Assembly (NCBI RefSeq): GCF_001665685.1
Contig: NZ_LZTB01000072.1
Location: 1-35,602 of the forward strand
Direction: 5' to 3'
DNA length: 35,602 nucleotides
Source of the DNA: Mycobacterium sp. 852013-50091_SCH5140682
GTDB taxonomy: Bacteria; Actinomycetota; Actinomycetes; Mycobacteriales; Mycobacteriaceae
Part shown: positions 1 through 8,014 of the stretch, piece by piece
Numbering within the stretch: position 1 is the first letter of the stretch
Layout of the letters: each line of letters opens with the position of its first letter
Program-made: the position numbers and the translations under genes
Notes under the pieces: model-generated
Told to the model about the DNA's origin: nothing
Seen by the model: only the letters and a program-made list of their open reading frames with translations
The model's database searches: none

Positions 1-6
1 AGCGTA

Positions 7-40
7 GTCTCGTGGGCTCGGAGATGTGTATAAGAGACAG
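7..40 (+). other. Nextera read-2 adapter (not genomic)
   Basis: Bases 7-40 are the Illumina Nextera transposase adapter, ending in the 19-bp Tn5 mosaic end AGATGTGTATAAGAGACAG at 22-40. From memory, the six bases before it match the end of index N721. It is library sequence left in the assembly. Translation through it gives the well-known artefact peptide MCIRDR, so no gene should be started here. Confidence 0.97.
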
Positions 41-71
41 GTTCCCCCGACACCGACCCCCTGAGCGTCGG

Positions 72-365
72 ATGTGGATCGGCTGGCTGGAATTCGATCT
101 GCTGCTCGGCGACGTCCGCTCGCTCAAGCAGAAGCGGTCGGTGATCCGGCCGATCATCGCCGAGTTGCATCGCAGGTTCGCCGTGTCGGCCGCCGAAACC
201 GGTGCCCATGAGCTGCACCGTCGCGCCGGGATCGGTATCGCAGTCGTCGCCGGTGACCACGCCCACGTGGTCGACGTGCTCGACGCCGCCGAGCGGCTCA
301 TCGCGGCGCGTCCTGAGGTGGACCTGCTGTCCACCCGGCGCGGCTTGAGCCGCAGCGACGACTGA
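72..365 (+). CDS. DUF503 (YlxP-like) family protein, Rv2117-type
   Basis: A 97-residue protein of the small DUF503 family, whose members often lie near translation or ribosome-maturation genes; the biochemical role is not settled. The N-terminus (MWIGWLEFDLLLGDVRSLKQ) and the following Lys/Arg-rich KQKRSVI segment are typical, and the length is normal. The ATG at 72 is the first start inside genomic sequence; a longer frame would begin in the adapter. No convincing ribosome site is visible in the 31 genomic bases upstream. The gene converges on trmI with a 12-base gap, as Rv2117 and Rv2118c do in M. tuberculosis. Family assignment is firm, function is not. Confidence 0.8.
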   Translation: MWIGWLEFDLLLGDVRSLKQKRSVIRPIIAELHRRFAVSAAETGAHELHRRAGIGIAVVAGDHAHVVDVLDAAERLIAARPEVDLLSTRRGLSRSDD

Positions 366-377
366 CCGGGCGGGTGG

Positions 378-1217
378 CTAGACGCTGCCGCCGAGCTGAC
401 GCTTGCGCCGCAACGGCATCGGCGCCACGGCGCCCGGGGCCAATTTGCGCACGCTGACCAGAAAGGCGGTGTGCCCCCGCATGGTGTGTTGCGGACGCAC
501 CGCGAGACCCACGACGTGCCACCCGCGCTGCATGCTCTCCCACGCCCTCGGCTCGGTCCAGCACTGCTGCTCGCGCAGCGCCTCCACCACCCGGGACAGC
601 TGCGTGACGGTCGCGACGTAGATCATCAGCACGCCGCCCGCCACCAGCGCCTGCGCGACCGTGGGCAGCACCTCCCACGGCGCCAGCATGTCGAGCACCA
701 CCCGGTCCACCTCGGGACCGCTGTACTCCGAGAGATCGGCGATGACCAGATCCCAGTTCGCCGGTCGCTCGCCGAAGAAGGTGACGACGTTGCGTTCGGC
801 ATGCACTGCGTGGTCGTCGCGCAGCTCGTAGGAGATCACGGTGCCACCCGGCCCGACGGCGCGCAGCAGCGAACACGTCAGCGCACCCGATCCGGCGCCC
901 GCCTCCAAGACGCGCGCGCCAGGGAAGATGTCCCCCTCGTGCACGATCTGCGCGGCGTCCTTGGGGTAGATCACCTGCGCCCCGCGCGGCATCGACATCA
1001 CGTAGTCGACCAGCAACGGGCGCAGCACCAGGAACTGGTCGCCGTTGGTGGATTTGACGACGCTGCCCTCCGGCAGGCCGATCACCCCGTCGAGCGCGAT
1101 GATCCCGCGGTGAGTGTGGAATTCCCCGCCCGGCGTCAGCACCATCGTGTAGTGCCTGCCCTTGGCGTCGGTGAGCTGCACGCGGTCACCCACGGCGAAC
1201 GGTCCGGTCCTTGGCAC
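378..1217 (-). CDS. trmI: tRNA (adenine-58-N1)-methyltransferase TrmI
   Basis: A 279-residue enzyme that methylates N1 of adenine 58 in the tRNA T-loop using S-adenosylmethionine; the family works as a tetramer. The N-terminal beta domain (about 1-75) is followed by a Rossmann-type catalytic domain with the SAM motif VLEAGAGSGALT at 103-114, an acidic ELRDDHA segment at 131-137 and DRVVLDMLAPWE at 171-182, which holds the active-site acidic region. Length and sequence match the structurally characterised mycobacterial enzyme Rv2118c. Start is GTG at 1217. It is divergent from the RecB-like nuclease gene with 84 bases between the two starts. Confidence 0.95.
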   Translation of the reverse strand: MPRTGPFAVGDRVQLTDAKGRHYTMVLTPGGEFHTHRGIIALDGVIGLPEGSVVKSTNGDQFLVLRPLLVDYVMSMPRGAQVIYPKDAAQIVHEGDIFPGARVLEAGAGSGALTCSLLRAVGPGGTVISYELRDDHAVHAERNVVTFFGERPANWDLVIADLSEYSGPEVDRVVLDMLAPWEVLPTVAQALVAGGVLMIYVATVTQLSRVVEALREQQCWTEPRAWESMQRGWHVVGLAVRPQHTMRGHTAFLVSVRKLAPGAVAPMPLRRKRQLGGSV

Positions 1218-1289
1218 GGTCCACCAGCCTGCCAGTAGCCCCGCCGCGCCGGGTGCGCGGGTTGCCGCAAAATTGTCGGCACCCGGTCA

Positions 1290-1295
1290 TAGGCT
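1290..1295 (+). promoter_or_regulatory. -10 box of a probable leaderless promoter for the RecB-like gene
   Basis: TAGGCT fits the mycobacterial TANNNT pattern and ends six bases before the ATG at 1302, which would place the transcription start on the start codon. There is no ribosome-binding sequence in front of this ATG. No convincing -35 box is visible. Confidence 0.5.
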
Positions 1296-1301
1296 GCCGG
1301 T

Positions 1302-2168
1302 ATGAGTGAGGTGACGGCGGCAACCACGCTTGCCGAGCCGGCCGGGCCGCTGCGCAGGCCGGCACTCTCGCCGTCGCGAGCCAGCGATTTCAAGCAATGC
1401 CCGCTGCTCTACCGCTTCCGCGCCATCGACCGACTGCCGGAGCCGCGGTCCCCGGCGCAACTGCGCGGATCGCTGGTGCACGCCGCCCTGGAACAGCTGT
1501 ACGGGCTCCCGGCGGCCGAGCGGGTACACGACACCGCGCTGTCCCTCATCGAGCCCGCCTGGGCCCAGGTGGTGGCCGCGGAGCCCGATCTGGCGGAGAC
1601 CGTATCCCCTGCCCTCTTCGACGAGGCACGTGCGCTCCTGTCGGGTTACTACCGGTTGGAGGACCCGACGCGTTTCGACCCGGACAGCTGCGAGCTGCGT
1701 ATCGACGTCGAGCTGACCGACGGCACGCTGCTGCGCGGGTTCGTCGACCGCATCGACGTCGCACCGACCGGTGAGCTGCGCGTGGTGGACTACAAGACCG
1801 GCAAGGCGCCACCCGCGGCGCGCACTGCGGCCGAGTTCAAGGCGATGTTCCAGATGAAGTTCTACGCGGTCGCGCTCCTGCGGTCGCGCGACGTCATGCC
1901 GGCCCGGCTGCGCCTGGTGTACCTCGCCGACGGTCAGGTGCTCGACTACTCGCCCGACGCCGACGAACTGCTGCGGTTCGAGCGCACCCTGATGGCGATC
2001 TGGCGCGCCATCCAAACCGCGGGCGCCACAGGCGATTTCCGACCCAATCCGTCGCGGCTGTGCTCGTGGTGTGCGCATCAGGCCCTGTGCCCCGCGTTCG
2101 GCGGCACCCCGCCGCCGTACCCCGGCTGGCCCGAGCAGTTGCCTGCCCCGACAGAGCCTGCCGCATGA
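1302..2168 (+). CDS. RecB-family PD-(D/E)XK nuclease with Fe-S cysteines (Rv2119-type)
   Basis: A 288-residue nuclease-like protein. The PD-(D/E)XK core is visible as GFVDRID (D149, D152) followed by VVDYKTGK at 161-168 (D163, K165), with His60 as the upstream conserved residue. Cys33 plus Cys254, Cys257 and Cys263 have the one-plus-three spacing of the 4Fe-4S cluster in AddB and Cas4-type nucleases. The protein is short and lacks a helicase domain, so it resembles the stand-alone actinobacterial RecB-like exonuclease. No Cas genes or repeats are nearby, so a Cas4 role is unsupported. Its stop overlaps the next start (ATGA). The biological DNA substrate is unknown. Confidence 0.85.
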   Translation: MSEVTAATTLAEPAGPLRRPALSPSRASDFKQCPLLYRFRAIDRLPEPRSPAQLRGSLVHAALEQLYGLPAAERVHDTALSLIEPAWAQVVAAEPDLAETVSPALFDEARALLSGYYRLEDPTRFDPDSCELRIDVELTDGTLLRGFVDRIDVAPTGELRVVDYKTGKAPPAARTAAEFKAMFQMKFYAVALLRSRDVMPARLRLVYLADGQVLDYSPDADELLRFERTLMAIWRAIQTAGATGDFRPNPSRLCSWCAHQALCPAFGGTPPPYPGWPEQLPAPTEPAA

Positions 2169-2959
2169 TCGGCTGCCACTACCGTCGGCTGCCCGCCGAC
2201 GGCGATTTTCAACTGTTCGAGTCCACCGCCGACACCCGGAGCAACTGGGATCCGGCGATCCAGCACGGCTCACCTCCGCTGGCCTTGTTGACCAAGGCCA
2301 TCGAGGAGTTGATGGCCCCGTCGGGTCTGCGCATCGGCCGGTTGACGCTTGACATCCTCGGCGCCATACCTGTTGCGCCGCTGCGGGTCCGGGCCTGGGT
2401 CGACCGGCCGGGCGCCCGGATATCGCTGGCCGTCGCCGAGATGTCCGCACAGCGGCCCGACGGTCAGTGGCGAGCGGTGGCCCGGGTGAGCGTGTGGCTG
2501 CTTGCCACCGCTGACACGGCTGATGTGGCCACCGATCGCTTCGCCCCGCTCGTCGAAGGCGAGCAGACGGATGTGGCGCACGACTGGGAGGGCGCGGCAG
2601 GCTATCTGGAGACCGTGAGTTGGCGGCGCCAGCGCGGAACCGATGCCGGGGCTTCGGTGGTGTGGTTGCGGGCGCTGACCCCGGTCGTCGACGACGAGGA
2701 GACCACGGCGGTTCAGCGGCTGGCTCTCGTGGTGGATTCCGCGAACGGCGCGGGCGCCGCCTTGGACCCCGACAAGTTCGTGTTCATGAACACAGACACC
2801 GCGGTGCACCTGCACCGGCTGCCGATCGGATCGGACTTTGCCCTGCGCGCGCGGGGCTCCATCGGACCCGACGGCGTCGGGGTGACGACTGCGGAACTCT
2901 TTGACCGGCAAGGGTTTATCGGCACCTCAGCACAAACCTTGCTCGTGCTGCGACGCTGA
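2165..2959 (+). CDS. Thioesterase family (TesB-like, double hotdog) protein
   Basis: A 264-residue protein resembling mycobacterial acyl-CoA thioesterase-like proteins of the TesB/4HBT_3 type, with two hotdog halves. Useful landmarks are SNWDPAIQHGSPPLALL near the N-terminus and SIGPDGVGVTTAELFDRQG near the C-terminus, where TesB relatives have their second catalytic half. It probably hydrolyses an acyl-CoA in the cytoplasm, but the substrate cannot be read from sequence. ATG at 2165 overlaps the stop of the nuclease gene by four bases, which decides the start and implies coupled translation. A longer in-frame reading lies inside the nuclease gene and is rejected. Confidence 0.75.
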   Translation: MIGCHYRRLPADGDFQLFESTADTRSNWDPAIQHGSPPLALLTKAIEELMAPSGLRIGRLTLDILGAIPVAPLRVRAWVDRPGARISLAVAEMSAQRPDGQWRAVARVSVWLLATADTADVATDRFAPLVEGEQTDVAHDWEGAAGYLETVSWRRQRGTDAGASVVWLRALTPVVDDEETTAVQRLALVVDSANGAGAALDPDKFVFMNTDTAVHLHRLPIGSDFALRARGSIGPDGVGVTTAELFDRQGFIGTSAQTLLVLRR

Positions 2960-2983
2960 CGTCCCACCACGAGACAAACTTTC

Positions 2984-3160
2984 ATGAGTCGCTACACCAT
3001 TGTGGTCACCGGCACATCCGGTGGCTTCGCCCGGCTGAACGCCGAGGCGACTCTGAACGCTGACCATGGCCAACCAACCGCCGGTCGGCACTCTCCGAGA
3101 GACTGGCGGGCAACGCACCCGAGCGGCGCTGGAACGCTTCTCCATCGACCCACCAGCTGA
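2984..3160 (+). pseudogene. Remnant of a short-chain dehydrogenase N-terminus
   Basis: A 58-codon frame beginning MSRYTIVVTGTSGGFARLNA reads like the first strand and NAD(P)-binding glycine loop of a short-chain dehydrogenase (usual form TIVVTGTSSGFGRLTAEALA). After about 28 residues the resemblance stops, and the frame ends at 3158-3160 without the rest of the fold. One glycine of the binding motif is replaced by alanine. It looks like a decayed 5' end of a lost gene. The rest of 2960-3273 holds no supported gene, only the possible PHO-box-like repeat at 3175-3193. Confidence 0.45.
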
Positions 3161-3174
3161 CCATGTTGCCAGCA

Positions 3175-3193
3175 GTTAACCAGTTAGTTCACA
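3175..3193 (+). promoter_or_regulatory. Possible PHO-box-like direct repeat upstream of phoX-type gene
   Basis: GTTAACC and GTTCACA occur as a tandem pair 12 bases apart. Response regulators of phosphate starvation in actinobacteria bind tandem GTTCACC-like repeats, usually spaced 11 bases. The off-by-one spacing and imperfect second copy keep this tentative; its position about 80 bases before a phosphatase gene is the main support. Confidence 0.3.
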
Positions 3194-3273
3194 GCTGATT
3201 GCCAAACTGCCGTAGTTTCGCCGTCACCGGTGCTCAGCCCGCCACCGGTGCCGAGCGGAAGGATCTGCGCGCC

Positions 3274-5343
3274 ATGGCGCTCATACCGTTGAATCTCTTT
3301 GTTGCCCACCGCGGAATGTCATCGCGCCAACACGTCACCTGTCGGTACCGGTGCGGTGACGCCTGCTCGAAACCGGTGCCGAACACCAGTAACAACGAGT
3401 ACTTCGGCGACATAGTCCAGCAGATTTCCCGCCGATCACTCCTGCGGGCCGCCGGCGTCACCGTATTGGCCGTCGGCGCCGGCTCCGCATTGGCCGCGTG
3501 CGGACGTGAGGACGTTCCCGACACACCACCGGCGACCGGCGAGGCACCACCAGGTATGCGCTTTGCCTCCGTCGCCCCGAACACCGAGGACACCGTGGTG
3601 ATCCCCGACGGTTACCGCCAGCAGATGGTGATCGCCTGGGGCGATCCGGTTCTGCCCGACGCCCCGGCGTTCGACGTGCACAACCAATCCGGTGCCGCGC
3701 AGCGGCTGCAGTTCGGCTTCAACAATGACTTCGCCGCGCTGCTACCCATCCCCGGCCGGGCCAGGAACTTCCTGCTGGTCACCAACCACGAATACGTCAC
3801 GCCGCAGTTCATGTTCCCCGGGTACGACGCCGCAGCTCCCACCCGCGAACAGTTCGACGTCGAGATCGCCGCAGTGGGCCTCACCGTGGTCGAGGTCGAG
3901 CGCACCCGAGACGGTGCGCTGCGGCCCGTGCCCGGTCACTACAGCCGACGGATCACAGCCGACACGCCGTTCAGCCTGACCGGTCCGGCGGCGGGCACCG
4001 ATTTCGTCAAGACCCCCGCCGACCCCACCGGCCGGACCGTGGCAGGCACCTTCGCCAACTGCTCCGGTGGGGTAACGCCCTGGGGCACCGTCCTTTCCGG
4101 CGAGGAGAACTTCAACGCTCAGTTCGGTGGTGTCGCCGGCGGGCCGGCGCCCGACCGACGGGACGCCGACCGCCACAAGCGGTATGGCATCACCGCCGAA
4201 CCATCGGAACTCGGCTGGGAGAGGTTCGATCCGCGTTTCGACGTGACCCGAACGCCCAACGAGGTGAACAGATTCGGCTATGTCATCGAGGTCAATCCGT
4301 GGGACCCGGCGTCGACACCGGTGAAGCATTCCGCGCTCGGCCGGTTCAAGCACGAATCGGCCAACATCTACGTCACCGGCGATGGCACCGTCGTCGCCTA
4401 CACCGGAGACGACGAACGCTTCGACTACATGTACAAGTTTGTGTCCGCCAAGAAGATTCGGCCCGGATGGGAAAACGGCGACCCCGCCGTCGTCGCGCAC
4501 AACATGACGATCCTCGACGAAGGCACCCTCTACGTCGCCAAGCTCACCAGCGACATCCCGGCCGCAGACATCGACGGCTCCGGAAAGTTGCCGGCAACGG
4601 GCTCATTCTCCGGTTCGGGCACCTGGATTCCGCTGCTGAGGTCCGGGCCGAACGGGTCGGGCGAATCGCTCATCGACGGCATGACCGCGCCCGAGGTCGC
4701 CGTATTCACCCGTTTGGCCGCCGACACGGCCGGCGCCACCAAGATGGACCGGCCCGAGGACTTCGAAGCCAATCCGCACACCGGCAAGGTCTACGTCGCG
4801 CTGACCAACAACGACGAGCGCGGCACCAGTGGGAAGGCTCCCGCCGATGCGGCCAACCCGCGCAACGAGAACAAGAACGGCCAGATCCTGGAGATCACCG
4901 ACGACCATGCCGGCACGACGTTCGTCTGGGATCTGCTGCTGGTGTGCGGTGATCCAAAAGCCGCCGACACCTACTATGCAGGCTTCGACAAGGCCAAGGT
5001 CAGCCCGATCTCCTGCCCGGACAACCTGGCGTTCGACACACACGGCAACCTGTGGATCTCCACCGACGGCAATGCGCTGAAGTCCAACGACGGATTGTTC
5101 GCCATCGCACTCGACGGGCCGAATCGCGGTGAGACCAAACAATTCCTCACCGTGCCCATCGGCGCGGAAACCTGTGGACCAGTGATCACCGAGGACCTGG
5201 TCACCGTGTGCGTACAACATCCGGGTGAAGGCGACGAGTACAGCTTGGACAACCCACTCTCACATTGGCCCGACGGCGGTTCGGCGCCCGCCCGGCCCGC
5301 CGTGGTCGCGGTCTGGCGCGACGGCGGCGCGATCGGCGTCTGA
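3274..5343 (+). CDS. PhoX-type (DUF839) secreted phosphatase, Tat lipoprotein
   Basis: A 689-residue protein of the PhoX/DUF839 family, calcium/iron-dependent alkaline phosphatases that release phosphate from organic esters outside the membrane. It carries the N-terminal leader usual in actinobacterial PhoX proteins (CRYRCGDACSKPVPNTS, about 23-39), then a twin-arginine signal SRRSLLRAAG (RR at 53-54), a hydrophobic stretch and lipobox LAAC ending at Cys76. The body contains LVTNHEYVTP, SGEENFNAQF and GDGTVVAYTGDDERFDYMYKF, typical of the beta-propeller active site. ATG at 3274 is preceded by GGAAGGA ten bases upstream; an in-frame extension to 3199 lacks such a site. Phosphate-limitation control is likely but only weakly indicated. 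Confidence 0.9.
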   Translation: MALIPLNLFVAHRGMSSRQHVTCRYRCGDACSKPVPNTSNNEYFGDIVQQISRRSLLRAAGVTVLAVGAGSALAACGREDVPDTPPATGEAPPGMRFASVAPNTEDTVVIPDGYRQQMVIAWGDPVLPDAPAFDVHNQSGAAQRLQFGFNNDFAALLPIPGRARNFLLVTNHEYVTPQFMFPGYDAAAPTREQFDVEIAAVGLTVVEVERTRDGALRPVPGHYSRRITADTPFSLTGPAAGTDFVKTPADPTGRTVAGTFANCSGGVTPWGTVLSGEENFNAQFGGVAGGPAPDRRDADRHKRYGITAEPSELGWERFDPRFDVTRTPNEVNRFGYVIEVNPWDPASTPVKHSALGRFKHESANIYVTGDGTVVAYTGDDERFDYMYKFVSAKKIRPGWENGDPAVVAHNMTILDEGTLYVAKLTSDIPAADIDGSGKLPATGSFSGSGTWIPLLRSGPNGSGESLIDGMTAPEVAVFTRLAADTAGATKMDRPEDFEANPHTGKVYVALTNNDERGTSGKAPADAANPRNENKNGQILEITDDHAGTTFVWDLLLVCGDPKAADTYYAGFDKAKVSPISCPDNLAFDTHGNLWISTDGNALKSNDGLFAIALDGPNRGETKQFLTVPIGAETCGPVITEDLVTVCVQHPGEGDEYSLDNPLSHWPDGGSAPARPAVVAVWRDGGAIGV

Positions 5344-5462
5344 GCCGCACCCACCGCTCCCCATCCGCGAGAATCGAGATGGCCCCGCGCACAATCAGAC
5401 TCCGAAACAGCCAAGTCAGAAGCCGAACCCGCCCTGTTGCGCAGTTCGCCACGCCGCGCGGT

Positions 5463-6212
5463 TCATGCGTTGGCAGTGCCGGCGGCGGGAATTGCGGCTT
5501 CCCATCGGCCGAACAGCTGCAAATCCAGGCGGGTGGCGAGCCCGTTCGAGGCGGCGTTGTCGAGCTGACACCGGTACTGCGGCTCGTAGCCCTCGGCGAG
5601 TGCGTAACGAAACATTGCCCGCACCAATGTCTTTGCATAGCCTCGACCGCGTGCGGAGCTGAGAGTGAGCACTCCGATATCCGCGAGTGGAAACTCGTCG
5701 TCCCATGGATACATGCTGCCAATGCAGGCGAGACGCTCGTGGTCGTCGAACGCGCCGAATACTGCCCAGTGGTCTAGCTCGACATACGCGCTGTCCCAGT
5801 CTTCTTCGGAGACACCTGCTTTGAACGCCGCAAACATGTCGGTATCAGCGTCAGTGAGCTGGCGGACGTTGGTTGATCCTGCGTCGCCCAGGACGTCCTC
5901 TGCCGCGGATTTCGTAAGATAAAACACATTGTCGGCATCGTTCAGCGCAATACCTCGATTGGCGATCGCTACCCGGATGTCCGTCTCAGTCGGATTACCC
6001 AGAACGGCGATGTCTTTAGACAACACATCTGCGACGGCAGGGGCGACGGTTATCGCTACACGGTGATCTTCGGCGGTCCACAGGACGGCGACACGTTGGT
6101 CGTCATCGAGATCGGGGTTCACAGTGATCGTCACGTATTCGTTGCTGTGCAAAGGTTTCCCGCTGAATGCCGTCGCCCAGTAGTCGATGATGAACGGAGA
6201 GAAGTCAGACAC
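5463..6212 (-). CDS. GNAT-family acetyltransferase
   Basis: A 249-residue GCN5-related N-acetyltransferase. The acetyl-CoA-binding motif A is clear: DIGVLTLSSARGRGYAKTLV around 178-197, with the R/Q-x-x-G-x-G/A core at 188-193. The catalytic domain occupies roughly the last 130 residues; the first 110 form a separate, less conserved domain, as in two-part GNAT proteins. Start is GTG at 6212, with AGGAG seven bases upstream. The acceptor substrate is unknown. It lies beside the broken methyltransferase gene, at the edge of the less GC-rich section, and is not in an obvious operon. Confidence 0.85.
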   Translation of the reverse strand: MSDFSPFIIDYWATAFSGKPLHSNEYVTITVNPDLDDDQRVAVLWTAEDHRVAITVAPAVADVLSKDIAVLGNPTETDIRVAIANRGIALNDADNVFYLTKSAAEDVLGDAGSTNVRQLTDADTDMFAAFKAGVSEEDWDSAYVELDHWAVFGAFDDHERLACIGSMYPWDDEFPLADIGVLTLSSARGRGYAKTLVRAMFRYALAEGYEPQYRCQLDNAASNGLATRLDLQLFGRWEAAIPAAGTANA

Positions 6213-6343
6213 AGTGAACTCCTGGGAGCGCTAGGGGTTGGTACGACGCGTGGTCGGGACGCTTCGTATCTTCCAGGGGCTCCGCGCAATCGGCAAGGTA
6301 TTTTCCCGTGCCGCTGAACACCTGCCCGTTGTCTCAACGGATT

Positions 6344-7056
6344 TCACGGTCGCCGCCAAAGGCCGCTGGTGATGAGAGCGATGATGATCTCACCGAGCGA
6401 GTGATTCCACTCGTAGGTCTTCGATGCCTGGATGGACTTGTCGGTCGGGACGTATGTCTGGTCGTCGTCGAAGGTCAGCGGTTCGCCGTGTTCAAAGTAC
6501 GAATAGCGCAGATGCGGCCCATCGCTTAGGGATTCGTCCATTGCCCACAAGATCGGGTGTCCCTCACGCATCACCAAGGAGCCGCCGGGTGCGAGTAGTA
6601 CTGCCACAACTTCAGCCCAGGCGCCTACTCGGGGTAGCCAGCACAGGGCCCCGACTCCGGTGTAAACGAGGTCGAAGCTGTGGCGTGGGAGAGCCTCCGC
6701 CGCTTGATGAACGTCGGCATGCACGAACTGCGCAGCTGCACCAGCTTGAGCAGCCAGGACGCGAGCCTCAGCTATGGAACCCTCGGAGAATCGAGTCCAG
6801 TTACCGTGGCTCCGAGACGCTCCAGAGAAATCGTGTCCGCGCCGATGTGACACTGGAGGTGTACGGCGCGCCTACCGGTGACGTCGCCGAGGATTGGCAG
6901 CTCGAACTCAACTACGTCGGACAGCAAGGACGGGTCAGCGATGAATCCCCGGACCTGGTATGCGGAGCCGTCACGCGCCGCGTGTATTGCCGCGCGTTCG
7001 TTCCAGTTCGCGCGATTGGCCTCAAACCAGTTCTACTGCAACCGATCTCGCGTCAT
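6344..7056 (-). pseudogene. Broken class I SAM-dependent methyltransferase
   Basis: Read on the minus strand from ATG 7056, the sequence gives a recognisable methyltransferase split by lesions. After MTRDRLQ an in-frame TAG (7035-7033) precedes NWFEANRANWNERAAIH. The frame continues through VHLQCHIGADTISLERLGA to TGLD. There a single missing base near 6789-6792 (GATTCTCC where GATTTCTCC is expected) shifts the frame, and FSEGSIAEARVLA resumes in the new frame. That frame continues through the conserved SFDLVYTGVGALCWLP and TYEWNHSLGEII, then ends abruptly after ITSGLWRRP, about 60-70 residues short of relatives. Three independent defects argue against a sequencing error alone. The original substrate cannot be told. 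Confidence 0.85.
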
Positions 7057-7392
7057 TCTCCGGGTGGGCTAGAGGGTTCAGCAATTCCGTGGAGGGCGCC
7101 TGTCGCGGCTCAAGTACCTACTCCGCAACTATTTCCGCTTGATGGCCGCGAACTCAGGGGCAGTCAGTCGCGTGTGTGCGTGACTTTGCCGTACCGGGCA
7201 TTTTTCGAGAATGCCGCGGTTGGTGTCGTGACTCCTCGCTCATACTAAGCCTAGCGACGATCAGCGCGTGCAACCGTCGACCAGTCGTGTGACTCGAGAC
7301 TCTCGGAGCGTCATTGATCCAAGTCGTGCACCGCGGGATGTCGAGGCGTTCCTGCGCAGTATCCTGGGGGCGTTCATGCTCCGAGCAGATGA
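7057..7392. other. Intergenic region without supported gene
   Basis: About 340 bases between the dead methyltransferase and the TetR operator. Only short frames occur, including a 37-codon minus-strand stretch ending LTAPEFAAIKRK, which I cannot match to a family. It may be decayed coding sequence. Confidence 0.4.
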
Positions 7393-7431
7393 GCGAGCCA
7401 GGTAATGTACTTTGTTCATTACCTGGCTCGC
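7393..7431. promoter_or_regulatory. Inverted-repeat operator of the TetR gene
   Basis: GCGAGCCAGGTAATG (7393-7407) and its exact reverse complement (7417-7431) flank nine bases. If one mismatch is allowed the arms extend to 18 bases around a central TTT. The right arm ends immediately before the AAGGAG ribosome site (7432-7437) of the TetR gene, so bound repressor would block transcription of its own gene. The inner half-site AATGTAC recurs at 9417-9436. It has no U-tract and lies upstream of a gene, so it is not a terminator. Confidence 0.85.
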
Positions 7432-7442
7432 AAGGAGCGTCC

Positions 7443-8009
7443 ATGGCTAAGCCGAACAAGGCAACGACTCGCCGAGTCTCGCCGGACCCAGACAAGCGCC
7501 GTCATGAAATAGTCGTCGCGGCTGCTGAACTGATCGTCGAGCAGGCATCAACGGAATTCACCCACCGCCAGATTGCTGCCCGAGCGCGGGTCCCGTTGGG
7601 CTCGACAACACACTATTTCTCGTCCCTGGACGATATCCGGCTTGCCGCCATGAAGTTTCTCGCCGACAAGGTGGACGATGACATTGCCCAACTGCGGGAG
7701 ACACTCGACAGCCACGGCCCGTCGCCCGCCGCGCTGGCCGACAAGTACCTTCCCCAATTGCATGACCCGCGGACGGCACGCGCGGAAACTGCACTAATAT
7801 GCGCCGCCGCAAAGGATCCCAACCTGCGTCAACATGCGCTGAGGTGGTTCGACGGTCTCGTCCAGGCCCTCGAACCTCACATTGGGCGCGACCGCGCAAC
7901 GGCGGTAGGGATATTCGCGGACGGCGCAACTATCCACGCTGCGCTGAATGACATCGCCATCGACCGCAGCCTGCTCATCGACACCTTGACCGCCCTCATG
8001 CACCACTGA
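7443..8009 (+). CDS. TetR-family transcriptional regulator
   Basis: A 188-residue regulator. The N-terminal DNA-binding domain shows the TetR pattern: a first helix RRHEIVVAAAELIVEQ (about 20-35), then FTHRQIAARARVPLGSTTHYFSSLDDI (about 40-66), where THYF is the recognition-helix end. The C-terminal two thirds is a divergent ligand domain of unknown ligand. ATG at 7443 has AAGGAG five bases upstream; earlier in-frame codons would start before the operator and are rejected. Its 3' end meets the serine hydrolase gene convergently with a five-base gap. Autoregulation, and control of the hydrolase gene through a shared half-site, are inferred from operator sequences. Confidence 0.9.
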   Translation: MAKPNKATTRRVSPDPDKRRHEIVVAAAELIVEQASTEFTHRQIAARARVPLGSTTHYFSSLDDIRLAAMKFLADKVDDDIAQLRETLDSHGPSPAALADKYLPQLHDPRTARAETALICAAAKDPNLRQHALRWFDGLVQALEPHIGRDRATAVGIFADGATIHAALNDIAIDRSLLIDTLTALMHH

Positions 8010-8014
8010 CCACA

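Noticed and set aside
12..71. Extension of the first gene to an ATG at 12
   Set aside because: The extra codons are adapter sequence translating to the known MCIRDR artefact.
471..1238. Long plus-strand frame opposite trmI
   Set aside because: No domain, no ribosome site; it is the GC-rich complement of a certain gene.
1302..2168. Cas4 nuclease hinting at a CRISPR system
   Set aside because: The Fe-S RecB-like architecture fits, but there are no repeats or other cas genes, and the gene is at its conserved housekeeping position.
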